Source of the DNA: Sphingobacterium sp. UBA5670
GTDB lineage: Bacteria > Bacteroidota > Bacteroidia > Sphingobacteriales > Sphingobacteriaceae
Assembly: GCF_002420705.1 (NCBI RefSeq)
Contig: NZ_DIIM01000005.1
Span: forward strand, 99,925 to 163,924
DNA: 64,000 nucleotides
Direction of reading: 5' to 3'
Shown piece after piece: positions 34,280-43,299 of the stretch. A program made the translations under genes and the position numbers. Under the pieces are notes generated by a model. That model was not told the origin of the DNA. It worked only from the letters and a program-made list of their open reading frames with translations, and searched no databases. Within the stretch, counting starts at the first letter, position 1; the number at the start of each line of letters is the position of its first letter.

Positions 34280-36361
34280 ATGAAAAAAATCCCGAGTAGT
34301 AAGGTAAGCCCGAAACCGCCAAAATTTAATTTTGTGTGGCTTATGATTGCCATGTTTTTAGGTTTTTTTGCCTTACAATACGTTTTTGGAGAAAACCCAG
34401 CTAAGGAAGTTAGCTATAGTGATTTTGAAACGCGCATGTTGAATACAGGCTCTGTAGAGCGCCTTGTCGCCTACAAGAAGAATGATCTTGTGGAGGTGGA
34501 GGTTTATCTAAAAAAGGGCTGGAAAGATAACCCAAGTTTTAAAGATGCTACAAAAACCGCTGATCCTCTTCCAAGTCTATCAGGACAGGAGGAGAAGGGG
34601 CCGCAATATATTTTTAAGGATGCTTCTCCTGACGTTTTAGAAAAGAAATTAGCTGCGTCGCAAGCGGAGTTGGCTCCCGGAACACCAAAGGTTCAATTGA
34701 CCTATGATGACCGCTCTAACCCGTGGGCGAGTTGGTTTGTTACGTTTATGCTGCCATTGTTGGTGTTGGCTGCAATCTGGATTTTCTTGATGCGTCGTAT
34801 GGGCGGTGGTGCCGGCGGCGGCGGCGGTGCGATTTTTAATATTGGTAAATCAAAAGCTCAATTGTTTGATAAAGAATCCCAGATCAATATCACATTTAAT
34901 GATGTCGCCGGTCTTGAAGAGGCAAAACAAGAAGTTATGGAAATTGTGGATTTCTTAAAGAATCCACGTAAGTATACAAATTTGGGCGGTAAAATTCCGA
35001 AGGGCGCTTTACTTGTTGGGCCTCCGGGAACAGGTAAAACTTTATTGGCTAAAGCTGTAGCTGGTGAAGCTCAAGTGCCGTTTTTCTCACTATCCGGATC
35101 TGACTTTGTAGAGATGTTTGTCGGGGTGGGGGCATCTCGTGTTCGTGATTTGTTTAAACAAGCTAAAGAGAAAGCTCCGTGTATCATTTTTATCGATGAG
35201 ATCGATGCTATTGGTCGTGCTCGTGGTAAAAACTCGATGATGGGAGGAAATGATGAACGCGAAAATACATTAAACCAGCTATTGGTTGAAATGGATGGTT
35301 TTGGTACTGATTCAGGAGTTATTATTTTAGCTGCGACAAACCGTATCGATGTATTGGATACAGCGCTATTGCGTCCTGGACGTTTCGACCGTCAAATTTC
35401 TATTGATAAACCGGATTTGATTGGCCGTGAGCAAATTTTTAAAGTGCATTTAAAACCATTGAAGTTATCTGCTGAAGTCGATGCAAAAAAATTATCTGCA
35501 CAGACTCCTGGTTTTGCCGGTGCGGAAATAGCAAACGTATGTAATGAGGCGGCGCTTATAGCGGCTCGTAAAAATAAACCGGAAATTGATATGCAGGATT
35601 TTCAGGATGCGGTTGACCGTGTGATCGGAGGTCTTGAGAAAAAGAATAAGATCATCTCTCCAGAAGAAAAACGTATTGTTGCTTATCATGAGGCTGGGCA
35701 CGCTATTGCCGGCTGGTTTTTAGAGCATGCTGATCCATTGGTGAAAGTGTCTATTGTGCCTCGTGGCGTTGCTGCTTTGGGATATGCACAATATCTTCCC
35801 CGTGAGCAGTTCTTATATACTACTGAGCAGCTTATAGACAGCTTATGTATGACGATGGGTGGTCGTGTAGCTGAAGATATTACTTTCGGAAGAATATCAA
35901 CAGGTGCTCAAAATGACTTGGAGCGTATCACACAGCTTTCTTACGCGATGATTGCCATCTATGGTATGAATGATAAGGTGGGAAACGTTTCTTTTAGAGA
36001 TAGCTCTGAAGCATCTTTCCAAAAACCATATTCTGACAAAACGGCAGAGTTAATTGATGCTGAAGTTCGTAATTTGATCAACGATGTCTATGCACGTACC
36101 AAACAGTTATTGTTGGATAAACGCGAAGGACTGATCAAAATAGCTGAAAAGCTGTTGGAGAAAGAAATTCTTTTTCAATCCGATCTGGAAGAGATATTAG
36201 GTAAAAGACCATTTGAAACGAAAACTACTTACGAGGAATTTGTGAATGGTGCTGATGGTGGCGGTGTACCTCAGACTGATCTGCCGTTGGATGTTCACCC
36301 CGACGAAGCGAGATCCAGTGAAGGTCATAGTTCAGAAAATCCGTCAAATAATTTGAATTAA
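34280..36361 (+). CDS. ftsH: ATP-dependent zinc metalloprotease FtsH
   Basis: Membrane-bound AAA+ protease that degrades misfolded membrane proteins and short-lived regulators. 693 residues: membrane helix at about 18-36, periplasmic domain, second helix about 147-167, then a Gly-rich link, AAA domain with Walker A GPPGTGKT, Walker B CIIFIDEIDAIG and second region of homology ATNRIDVLDTALLRPGRFDR, and the peptidase domain with zinc site HEAGH. The acidic, serine-rich tail is poorly conserved. An 11-bp hairpin follows the stop. Confidence 0.98.
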   Translation: MKKIPSSKVSPKPPKFNFVWLMIAMFLGFFALQYVFGENPAKEVSYSDFETRMLNTGSVERLVAYKKNDLVEVEVYLKKGWKDNPSFKDATKTADPLPSLSGQEEKGPQYIFKDASPDVLEKKLAASQAELAPGTPKVQLTYDDRSNPWASWFVTFMLPLLVLAAIWIFLMRRMGGGAGGGGGAIFNIGKSKAQLFDKESQINITFNDVAGLEEAKQEVMEIVDFLKNPRKYTNLGGKIPKGALLVGPPGTGKTLLAKAVAGEAQVPFFSLSGSDFVEMFVGVGASRVRDLFKQAKEKAPCIIFIDEIDAIGRARGKNSMMGGNDERENTLNQLLVEMDGFGTDSGVIILAATNRIDVLDTALLRPGRFDRQISIDKPDLIGREQIFKVHLKPLKLSAEVDAKKLSAQTPGFAGAEIANVCNEAALIAARKNKPEIDMQDFQDAVDRVIGGLEKKNKIISPEEKRIVAYHEAGHAIAGWFLEHADPLVKVSIVPRGVAALGYAQYLPREQFLYTTEQLIDSLCMTMGGRVAEDITFGRISTGAQNDLERITQLSYAMIAIYGMNDKVGNVSFRDSSEASFQKPYSDKTAELIDAEVRNLINDVYARTKQLLLDKREGLIKIAEKLLEKEILFQSDLEEILGKRPFETKTTYEEFVNGADGGGVPQTDLPLDVHPDEARSSEGHSSENPSNNLN

Positions 36362-36371
36362 TTTGAATGTT

Positions 36372-36397
36372 GCAGCGCTAGAGCCTTCTAGCGCTGC
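36372..36397 (+). terminator. Hairpin after ftsH
   Basis: Perfect 11-bp stem GCAGCGCTAGA/TCTAGCGCTGC with loop GCCT, ten bases after the stop; only a short T-rich tail follows, so it may terminate partially. It overlaps an in-frame TTG extension of the next gene. Confidence 0.65.
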
Positions 36398-36416
36398 ATT
36401 TATATACTATTGCGCC

Positions 36417-37064
36417 ATGAACGTGAAGAACGCAACTGCGAAGGAGGTAATGTTAAAACGGGTACGTCAGGCATTACTGCAAAAGAATGATAATCCACAT
36501 CCCAATTTCAAAGAATCACCCCTTTATAAAGAAGAGGATGAATTGGTGGATATTGTTTTTGTTCGCGAACTGACTGCTGCGGGTGGCAAGTTCCTGTATT
36601 GCGATGGTGAGATCGGTCTGATAGAAAATTTGATTTCACTGACTGAGGAAAATGATATTAAAAATATATACGCTTGGGAGCAAGGTGTACAAAATCTGCT
36701 CAGTCCATATGGTTTTCCTTTTTTGAAAACGGAGAAAGATTTTGAATTGGCAAATGCTAGCATCACATCATGCGAGGCATTAATTGCTCGCAATGGCAGC
36801 GTGATGGTGAGTAATGCAAATGCTTCTGGACGTAGGCTAAGTATATATCCTCCAATCCATATTGTCATTGCTAAAGCTTCTCAATTGGTTTGGGATCTCA
36901 AAGATGCTCTAGCTTACATGCAAAAGCGCTATGGTCAAGAAATCCCGACAATGATCTCTACGATTACAGGTCCGTCTCGGACAGCAGATATTGAGAAAAG
37001 GTTAGTCTTGGGTGCACATGGGCCAAAAGAATTTTACGTTTTACTTTTAGAAGATAGATTCTAG
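36417..37064 (+). CDS. LUD-domain protein (LutC-like)
   Basis: A 215-residue LUD (DUF162) protein, related to LutC of the lactate-utilisation complex. Motifs include LTAAGGKFLYCDGE, ITSCEALIARNGSVMV and ISTITGPSRTADIEKRLVLGAHGPKE, the last being the strongest family signature. LutA and LutB are not nearby, so a role in lactate oxidation is not shown; a stand-alone copy next to ftsH is frequent in Bacteroidota. I start at the ATG at 36417, since the upstream TTG at 36363 would put the ftsH hairpin inside the gene. Confidence 0.88.
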   Translation: MNVKNATAKEVMLKRVRQALLQKNDNPHPNFKESPLYKEEDELVDIVFVRELTAAGGKFLYCDGEIGLIENLISLTEENDIKNIYAWEQGVQNLLSPYGFPFLKTEKDFELANASITSCEALIARNGSVMVSNANASGRRLSIYPPIHIVIAKASQLVWDLKDALAYMQKRYGQEIPTMISTITGPSRTADIEKRLVLGAHGPKEFYVLLLEDRF

Positions 37065-37071
37065 AACACTT

Positions 37072-37695
37072 ATGTTATTATTTTATTTACAACACATGCC
37101 TGTGGCGAGTATTATTTTCGTCCTTACCCTCGCTACTAGTATCTATACATTTTCACATGAGCAACTTTTCGGCAAACTGATGCTGCACCCTTATAGTATT
37201 GTGCGTAAACGGAATGTATATACCATACTGACCAGTGGTTTTGTTCACAAGGATTGGGGGCATCTGTTGTTTAATATGCTGACCTTCTATTATTTTGCAT
37301 TTGGTTTGGAGCGTATACTCGCTGAGGCAAGTCCCTATGGACATCTCTTATTTGCCGTCATCTATATAGGTAGTTTAATATTGAGTGATATACCAACAAT
37401 TATTCAGCAGAAGAATAATCACGGCTATTACAGTTTAGGCGCCTCCGGTGCTATCTGTGCTGTTTTGTTTAGCTATATCCTTTTTGATCCGAAAGTGACT
37501 ATTGGAGTGATGATGATTATACCTATGCCAGCTTACCTGTTTGCATTTTTATTCTTAGGCTATTGCATCTGGGCATCCAAAAAAGGACAAGATGGTATAA
37601 ACCATGATGCCCATTTCTTTGGCGCTTTATCGGGACTAATTTTGACGATTATCTGTTTTCCTTGGGTTATTAAACACTGTTTGGCGCAGTTCTAA
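37072..37695 (+). CDS. Rhomboid-family intramembrane serine protease
   Basis: A 207-residue polytopic protein with six hydrophobic segments. The rhomboid catalytic pair is visible: serine in GASG (S125) and histidine in HDAHFFGALSG (H181), and the helix-2 HLLFNMLTFYYFA motif with N68. It would cleave membrane segments of substrate proteins; substrate unknown. It starts seven bases after the LUD gene. Its stop codon overlaps that of the convergent yifB gene. Confidence 0.9.
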   Translation: MLLFYLQHMPVASIIFVLTLATSIYTFSHEQLFGKLMLHPYSIVRKRNVYTILTSGFVHKDWGHLLFNMLTFYYFAFGLERILAEASPYGHLLFAVIYIGSLILSDIPTIIQQKNNHGYYSLGASGAICAVLFSYILFDPKVTIGVMMIIPMPAYLFAFLFLGYCIWASKKGQDGINHDAHFFGALSGLILTIICFPWVIKHCLAQF

Positions 37696-39236
37696 AATTT
37701 TCCGCCCCAAGTTTCCCTATCTAAATTCCTGTATTGGATTGCTTCTGCGATATGGTGATTTGCGATGGTTTCACTCTGTTCCATATCGGCGATTGTGCGT
37801 GCTACTTTTAATATTCTGTCGTACGCTCTTGCGGATAGGCTCAGGCGTTCGATAGCCGTTTTAAGCAACTTTCTTCCAGAGGCATCAATTTGACATATTT
37901 CTCTTGTTAATTGTGTGCTCATTTGCGCGTTGCAATGAATGTCGGGAAAGGAATTAAAACGTTCTTTCTGAATTTCACGTGTTTGAATGACCCGTCTTCG
38001 TACAGTGCTGCTATCTTCGGCCATACGCTTGGTGCTCAGCTCGTCAAATGGTACTGGAGTGACTTCGACGTGCAGGTCGATACGGTCTAAAAGTGGTCCT
38101 GATATTCTGCTTAAATAGCGTTGCACAGTATTGCTTCCACAGATACATTCTTTTTCGGGATGGTTGAAATAACCACAAGGACATGGGTTCATGGCGGCTA
38201 CAAGCATAAAACTTGCTGGATAGTCTACTGTAAGTTTTGCTCTCGAGATAGTAATCTGGCGTGATTCAAGTGGCTGTCGCATGACCTCAAGAACACTTCT
38301 CTTAAATTCTGGCAATTCATCAAGAAATAATACACCATGATGGGATAAAGAAATCTCACCTGGTAAAGGATTGGAACCCCCACCTACCATAGCTACATCC
38401 GATAGTGTATGGTGCGGAGCACGAAATGGGCGTGTAGTCAGCAAGGAATCTTTAGCTTTCAGGTTGCCGGATACCGAGTGTATTTTGGTGGTTTCCAATG
38501 ATTCGCTCATGTTGAGCGGGGGCAGTATGGTGGGTAACCTTTTTGCTAACATAGTTTTCCCTGCTCCTGGAGGGCCTATCAAGATCAGGTTATGACCGCC
38601 TGCAGCCGCAATTTCCAGCGCTCTTTTAATGTTTTCCTGTCCCTGGACATCGGAGAAATCGACATCATAGCTAATGGCATCGGCCTGAAAATAGGATTGG
38701 ATATCAACTTTTGTTGGCTGAATTGTCGTTGTGTCGTTTAGGAATGCAATCACTTGGGCCAGATTTTCTACGCCGATCACATCGATATCCGTTACAATAG
38801 CGGCCTCTTTTGCATTTTCTTGGGGCAGTATGAGCCCTTTAAAGCCCTCCTTGCGGGCTTGTAAGGTGATCGGTAAAACCCCGCGTATCGGCTTAATGCT
38901 TCCATCTAACGATAATTCCCCCAAAATAAGGTAATCTTCCAGGTGTTTGCTCGTTACTTGTCCGGAGGAGGCTAATATGCCTATTGCAATTGATAAGTCA
39001 TAACTGGAGCCCTCCTTTCGCATGTCTGCAGGTGCCAAGTTGACAACAATTTTTTGGCGTGGCATGTGAAGCTGACAGGAAGTAATGGCACTTTCGACAC
39101 GTCTTAGGCTTTCTTTTACGGCATTGTCAGGGAGTCCTACAATATAATAATGCAGACCTGTGGACACGATCACCTCAACGGTAATTGTACATGCATTGAT
39201 TCCATAAACAGCGCTGCAATAGGTTTTATTAAGCAT
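37692..39236 (-). CDS. yifB: YifB/ComM-family AAA ATPase
   Basis: Mg-chelatase-like AAA+ helicase of the ComM family; ComM promotes branch migration during natural transformation, and the role here is inferred from homology. 514 residues: N-terminal Lon-S16-like domain (to about 170, including NLAPADMRKEGSSYDL), AAA domain with Walker A GPPGAGKTML, Walker B HHGVLFLDELPEF, sensor AAMNPCPCGY with a cysteine cluster, and C-terminal Mg_chelatase_C (SARAYDRILKVARTIADME). Its 3' end overlaps the rhomboid gene by four bases. Confidence 0.95.
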   Translation of the reverse strand: MLNKTYCSAVYGINACTITVEVIVSTGLHYYIVGLPDNAVKESLRRVESAITSCQLHMPRQKIVVNLAPADMRKEGSSYDLSIAIGILASSGQVTSKHLEDYLILGELSLDGSIKPIRGVLPITLQARKEGFKGLILPQENAKEAAIVTDIDVIGVENLAQVIAFLNDTTTIQPTKVDIQSYFQADAISYDVDFSDVQGQENIKRALEIAAAGGHNLILIGPPGAGKTMLAKRLPTILPPLNMSESLETTKIHSVSGNLKAKDSLLTTRPFRAPHHTLSDVAMVGGGSNPLPGEISLSHHGVLFLDELPEFKRSVLEVMRQPLESRQITISRAKLTVDYPASFMLVAAMNPCPCGYFNHPEKECICGSNTVQRYLSRISGPLLDRIDLHVEVTPVPFDELSTKRMAEDSSTVRRRVIQTREIQKERFNSFPDIHCNAQMSTQLTREICQIDASGRKLLKTAIERLSLSARAYDRILKVARTIADMEQSETIANHHIAEAIQYRNLDRETWGGKF

Positions 39237-39471
39237 AATTCTTATAATAGGTTGATTTAAAGATACTAAAAAAAACCGATGGGTTAATAATCGTTTGGTG
39301 AATTATTGAGAGTCAATCGAAGTTTGTCAAAAAATGATTATATTGTAAGATGTAGTTTCTCGTAAATAATAGATTAAATGCAGTATTTGGCAAACGATTT
39401 GCTTTGTTAATTGTATTATTAACGAGGGCTAGATTCATCGTAATAGAATTAGAAATTAAAACGAAAAAGAA

Positions 39472-39741
39472 ATGAATGACACAAGTAAAGTAGCTTTGGC
39501 GTTGTTAGCGGGTCTTGCTGCAGGTGCAGCTCTAGGAGTTTTATTTGCTCCAGACAAGGGGTCGGATACGAGAGATAAAATCAATGATTCGTTAAGCGAT
39601 TTGAGTGATGCTATTCGTGAGAGAGCGGAAGAACAGTTCGATCAATTGAATGATTTTAAAGAGAAGATTGTTTCTACATTGAAAGGAAAATTAAATCAGA
39701 CCGAAGAAGTGCTTGATGATGATATCATCGAACATGCATAG
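39472..39741 (+). CDS. YtxH-domain protein
   Basis: An 89-residue protein with one N-terminal membrane helix (about residues 7-25, glycine/alanine-rich: LLAGLAAGAALGVLFAPDKG) and a charged helical tail, the YtxH/gas-vesicle-like pattern. Such proteins are often stress-induced; function unknown. It begins a three-gene set with the holin-like protein and a hypothetical protein that recurs in Sphingobacteriaceae. Confidence 0.85.
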   Translation: MNDTSKVALALLAGLAAGAALGVLFAPDKGSDTRDKINDSLSDLSDAIRERAEEQFDQLNDFKEKIVSTLKGKLNQTEEVLDDDIIEHA

Positions 39742-39926
39742 TTCGCAGATTATTCAGATGAGTAATTGGTGTAGAATACATATCATCAGGCTATTTCTAG
39801 GTATAGCTGTTTTACGATAATTGATCTCTCCTTATAATTTTGAGTGTGGAGAGATGTGGGCATTAAGCTGCAATATAGTTCGTTTTTAAGCTAAACGTTG
39901 AAATAGCCTGAATAATTTTAAGATGC

Positions 39927-40346
39927 ATGGAAGAAGAAAAATTTTCACTTAGCGGTACTTTTCAAAAAACCAAAGAGTACATTGACTCCCAATTTAAACT
40001 TGTCAAATTAAAGACAATCGAACGATCGTCTCGATTGATAGCAAGTCTTGTCGTTGATGCGACAAAATTGATATTCACTTTATTTGTCCTGTTTTTTTTA
40101 TGTTTGGCTCTGGGCTTTTGGCTCGGCGAGTTATTAGGAAGCTACTCATTGGGCTTTTTGGCAACAGCAGGTATTTTTTTAGTGATTATTATCTTAATAC
40201 GGGTATTTGAACCTATGCTGGAATCCAAATTTATGGATCTTTCTATTCGTCGTTTTTTGGCTAAATGGAACGATGAGATCGAGGAGGAAGAAGAAGAATT
40301 GCATAAGGACAAACTTGATAGAGAAAGGGCTACAAATGAACAATAA
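39927..40346 (+). CDS. Holin-X-like membrane protein (DUF1469 type)
   Basis: A 139-residue protein with two adjacent membrane helices (about residues 45-70 and 75-98) between charged ends; the C-terminus is a run of glutamates and lysines. This is the phage_holin_3_6/DUF1469 family, which in bacterial chromosomes is not tied to phage. The next gene starts inside it, overlapping by 11 bases, so the two are translationally coupled. Confidence 0.8.
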   Translation: MEEEKFSLSGTFQKTKEYIDSQFKLVKLKTIERSSRLIASLVVDATKLIFTLFVLFFLCLALGFWLGELLGSYSLGFLATAGIFLVIIILIRVFEPMLESKFMDLSIRRFLAKWNDEIEEEEEELHKDKLDRERATNEQ

Positions 40347-40836
40347 ACAGACTAAAATACGTAATCTCCAGGAGCTGAAAGCTGAAATATCCCGTTTAAA
40401 GGCGCTTAAGAATGAACAGGAAGTATACCTTAAGACCCAATTTACGTTGTTAAATAATAAAATTGAGGCTCCAATTCGATTTTTTAATTCATTAAAAGAC
40501 AATATCCCGGGGGTAAATATTATTCAACAGCTATTCTCCAAAAGTAACAATCCAGATTCTGATTGGCTGACGAAGACTTTACGTATTGGTGTGCCTTTTA
40601 TTATGAATAGACTGTTTTTAAAAAATACCGGAGTTCTCAAGAAGGCATTAATGTTACTCTTGTCGGAACGCGCTGTTGGTCAAATCAATCAAGATAAAAT
40701 TAGCGGCCTAATCAGTAAGCTGACAAGCTTTATTCGGCCCAAAAAGAAGAAGAATAAAGGTGCACAAACTGAAGCTGCTATTATAAAGGACGAGGTAAAT
40801 GAATATGGAATTCCTTCCTATAGCGAAACCTATTAA
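40336..40836 (+). CDS. Hypothetical protein coupled to the holin-like gene
   Basis: A 166-residue basic protein that I do not recognise. A coiled-coil stretch (about residues 5-40, LQELKAEISRLKALKNEQEVYLK) is followed by a mixed segment and a lysine-rich C-terminus (RPKKKKNKG). I start at the ATG at 40336, which overlaps the end of the previous gene; an earlier in-frame start would place 43 codons over it. Its position in the YtxH/holin-like set suggests a membrane-associated accessory role. Confidence 0.7.
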   Translation: MNNKQTKIRNLQELKAEISRLKALKNEQEVYLKTQFTLLNNKIEAPIRFFNSLKDNIPGVNIIQQLFSKSNNPDSDWLTKTLRIGVPFIMNRLFLKNTGVLKKALMLLLSERAVGQINQDKISGLISKLTSFIRPKKKKNKGAQTEAAIIKDEVNEYGIPSYSETY

Positions 40837-40852
40837 TCTTGTCCTATTAAGT

Positions 40853-41794
40853 TCAGTCAGCAGCACTTGCTTCTTTTTTCAAAAAATCCTCGTAAGCTAA
40901 TTGAATACCTTCGCGGAGATTAACTTTATGCTTCCAGCCCAATGCATGTAATTTTGTTACATCCATGAGTTTTCGCGGTGTTCCGTCGGGTTTGGAGCTG
41001 TCGAATGAGATTGCTCCTTTATAACCAATGACGTCCTTAATCAATTCGGCAAGGTCCTTAATGCTTAAATCTTCGCCAATGCCTATGTTGACAAATTGTT
41101 TCTCGTCATAATTATTCATTAAAAAGACGCAGGCATCTGCCAAATCGTCGGAAAAAAGAAATTCCCTTAAGGGAGTCCCTGTCCCCCAGATAACAACCTC
41201 AGGAAGCTGATTGACTTTTGCTTCATGAAATCTCCTGATCAATGCTGGTAAGACATGTGAATTCTGTGGATGGTAGTTGTCGTTTATTCCGTAAAGATTC
41301 GTCGGCATAACGGAAATATAGTTGCAACCATATTGATCACGAAAAGCTTCTGCCATTTTTATCCCTGCAATTTTGGCAATCGCATAAGGTTCGTTTGTTG
41401 GCTCAAGTGTGCCGGTAAGTAGCAAATCTTCGTTCAAAGGTTGTGGTGCCATTTTTGGATAGATACAGCTTGAACCTAAAAACATTAATTTTTTAACCTT
41501 ATTATCGTAAGAAGATTTGATGACGTTATTCTGTATAGCCATATTCTCATAGATAAAATCAGCGCGATAGGTATTGTTCGCCATGATCCCTCCAACTTTG
41601 GCTGCGGCTAAGAAAACATAGTCCGGTTTTTCCTGATCGAAAAAGTCAGCGACCGCCTGCTGGTTACGTAAATCTAATTCGGAGGATGTGCGTGTGACAA
41701 TATTGTCGTACCCAAGCTCCGATAATTTGCGATGTATCGCTGATCCTACCATTCCACGATGGCCAGCTATATAAATTTTAGCGTCTTTCTCCAC
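40853..41794 (-). CDS. fcl: GDP-L-fucose synthase
   Basis: NADPH-dependent epimerase-reductase that makes GDP-L-fucose from GDP-4-keto-6-deoxymannose for surface glycans. 313 residues of the SDR epimerase family: cofactor motif GHRGMVGSA near residue 11, GSSCIYP with the catalytic serine, and Y-x3-K in PYAIAKIAG; the NPHVLPALI-like NSHVLPALIRRFHEA is typical of Fcl. The start codon is GTG (41792-41794). No gmd or fucosyltransferase is adjacent. A strong promoter lies at 41814. Confidence 0.93.
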   Translation of the reverse strand: MEKDAKIYIAGHRGMVGSAIHRKLSELGYDNIVTRTSSELDLRNQQAVADFFDQEKPDYVFLAAAKVGGIMANNTYRADFIYENMAIQNNVIKSSYDNKVKKLMFLGSSCIYPKMAPQPLNEDLLLTGTLEPTNEPYAIAKIAGIKMAEAFRDQYGCNYISVMPTNLYGINDNYHPQNSHVLPALIRRFHEAKVNQLPEVVIWGTGTPLREFLFSDDLADACVFLMNNYDEKQFVNIGIGEDLSIKDLAELIKDVIGYKGAISFDSSKPDGTPRKLMDVTKLHALGWKHKVNLREGIQLAYEDFLKKEASAAD

Positions 41795-41813
41795 GATAAG
41801 TTATTGATTCCTG

Positions 41814-41844
41814 CAAACTTAGATAAATTGCTTTTTATATGCAA
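41814..41844 (-). promoter_or_regulatory. fcl promoter
   Basis: Minus strand: TTG (41842-41844), 20 bp, TAAGTTTG (41814-41821). The spacer CATATAAAAAGCAATTTATC is the reference copy of the shared promoter described in the findings. Confidence 0.8.
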
Positions 41845-41995
41845 TATAATTCGCCCTTATGAATGCTATTTATTCATTCATATGTGTGCTATTGGACTTC
41901 GGATTGTTCCGTAACAGACGGTATTGGTGCTGTCCTTCAGATTTATTTTTTTTAGCGGGAATATAAGGTTATTTTTGCGGGATATTTATTAAAAA

Positions 41996-42652
41996 ATGGG
42001 AAAGGACAAACTACGTAAATTTGCTGAAGTTGCTACTTTTGAAAATGTAATCCAACTCGACGCAGGCAAAGAATATAAAGGAAAATGGGCTGAGAAGCAA
42101 TTTGGTAACAATAATCCAGTTGTTTTAGAGCTTGCTTGTGGTAAAGGTGAGTATACTGTTAATCTAGCGAGATTGTTTCCAGAGAAAAATTTCATCGGTA
42201 TCGATTTTAAAGGTAATCGTATTTGGCGTGGTGCCAAAACAGCTTTGGAGGATGGAATTCGAAATGTTGCTTTTCTTCGGATACAAATTGAGACTATTCT
42301 TGAACATTTTGCTGAAAATGAAATTGATGAAATCTGGATAACCTTTCCGGATCCACAACCACAGGATAGCCGGGAGAAGAAACGATTGACTGGGCCGAAG
42401 TTTTTGGACCGTTATAAAATCATTATGAAGCCTGAGGGAATGATGAATTTGAAAACAGATAATGATGGTTTCTATGCCTACACACTGGAGCAGATTGGGA
42501 TACAGAATTTAAAGAAATATAAAGAGACAACCGATCTTTATCATTCAGACTTGGTTGATAACGTTTTGTCTATTAAAACATACTACGAACGGAAGTATCT
42601 GGCGCATGACAAGAACATTAACTATGTGAAGTGGAGCTTCGAACAGGCCTAA
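41996..42652 (+). CDS. trmB: tRNA (guanine(46)-N7)-methyltransferase TrmB
   Basis: Methylates G46 in the variable loop of tRNA with S-adenosylmethionine. 218 residues: the SAM-binding LELACGKGEYTV near residue 40, NFIGIDFKGNRIWRGAK, and the family signature ITFPDPQPQDSREKKRLTGPKFLDRY; in most homologues the third motif reads DPWPKKRHxKRR, here QPQDSREKKR as usual for this phylum. A TATTTTTG -7 box (41970-41977) lies 18 bases before the ATG. Confidence 0.95.
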   Translation: MGKDKLRKFAEVATFENVIQLDAGKEYKGKWAEKQFGNNNPVVLELACGKGEYTVNLARLFPEKNFIGIDFKGNRIWRGAKTALEDGIRNVAFLRIQIETILEHFAENEIDEIWITFPDPQPQDSREKKRLTGPKFLDRYKIIMKPEGMMNLKTDNDGFYAYTLEQIGIQNLKKYKETTDLYHSDLVDNVLSIKTYYERKYLAHDKNINYVKWSFEQA

Positions 42653-42674
42653 GTGTCAAAATTTTTGTCTTAGC

Positions 42675-42712
42675 AATGAGCCCAAACGAAAGTTTGGGCT
42701 CATTTGTTTTTT
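42675..42712 (+). terminator. Terminator after trmB
   Basis: Stem AATGAGCCCAAAC/GTTTGGGCTCATT around a GAAA loop, then a T-rich tail. Confidence 0.9.
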
Positions 42713-43299
42713 AGCAGGTGGGGATACTAAAGCTTTGATCGCTCGATTTTAAGCTTAGCTTGGCAACGATGCCTATTAATAGCTATTCTTTTGTTTTAGT
42801 TATGCGAGGAAGTTGTCATATGCTTCCAGTATTGTTGTCGTATTGTTGCAGTGTGGATACAGTATCCATGTGAAATACTAAATAGGTGCTTGATGAACTA
42901 AGTGATTTCCTTAAAACTTCCTTTTGAATCCCTCGGTTTAGCGGTCTTTCTATCGCTATTAGGTGTCTTTTAGGATGTGTTTACTCTCGTTTTTTTATTT
43001 TAATATGCACTTTTAAATAATTTCGATTTATTTCGTTTTTTTAATATTATTAATTATTTTCGATTTGAAAATAAAAAATAACCAAGGAGATGTCGCTTAA
43101 AAGCGTGCCTAATGCATGAAATTCCCGCCAAAGTGGGCTTCTAAGCATTTTATTAAAATTTGAAACCGTAATAGTGTGATGAAAAGAAATACTATTCGAA
43201 ATAATTGTTAACAAAAAGAAAACATTAAGTTAAAGCAAACTTTTTGTTAGGGATATATTTTTGTGCCAAATTGAAAATTAACAATTTACACCAATAACT
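42713..43299. other. Intergenic region upstream of the susC operon
   Basis: About 590 bp without a gene, becoming very AT-rich after 43000. Two stem-loops lie at 43094-43105 (CGCT/AGCG) and 43111-43149 (AATGC/GCATT enclosing CCCGC/GTGGG). A TATTTTTG box at 43256-43263 is the likely susC -7 element. I recognise no known riboswitch. Confidence 0.5.

Noticed and set aside
36363..36416. TTG extension of the LUD-domain gene
   Set aside because: It contains the perfect hairpin that follows ftsH.
37692..37695. Overlap of the rhomboid and yifB stop codons
   Set aside because: Convergent genes sharing a few bases are ordinary and suggest nothing about function.
39927..40346. Prophage remnant suggested by the holin-like gene
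   Set aside because: No other phage gene is near, and this membrane family is common in chromosomes with YtxH partners.
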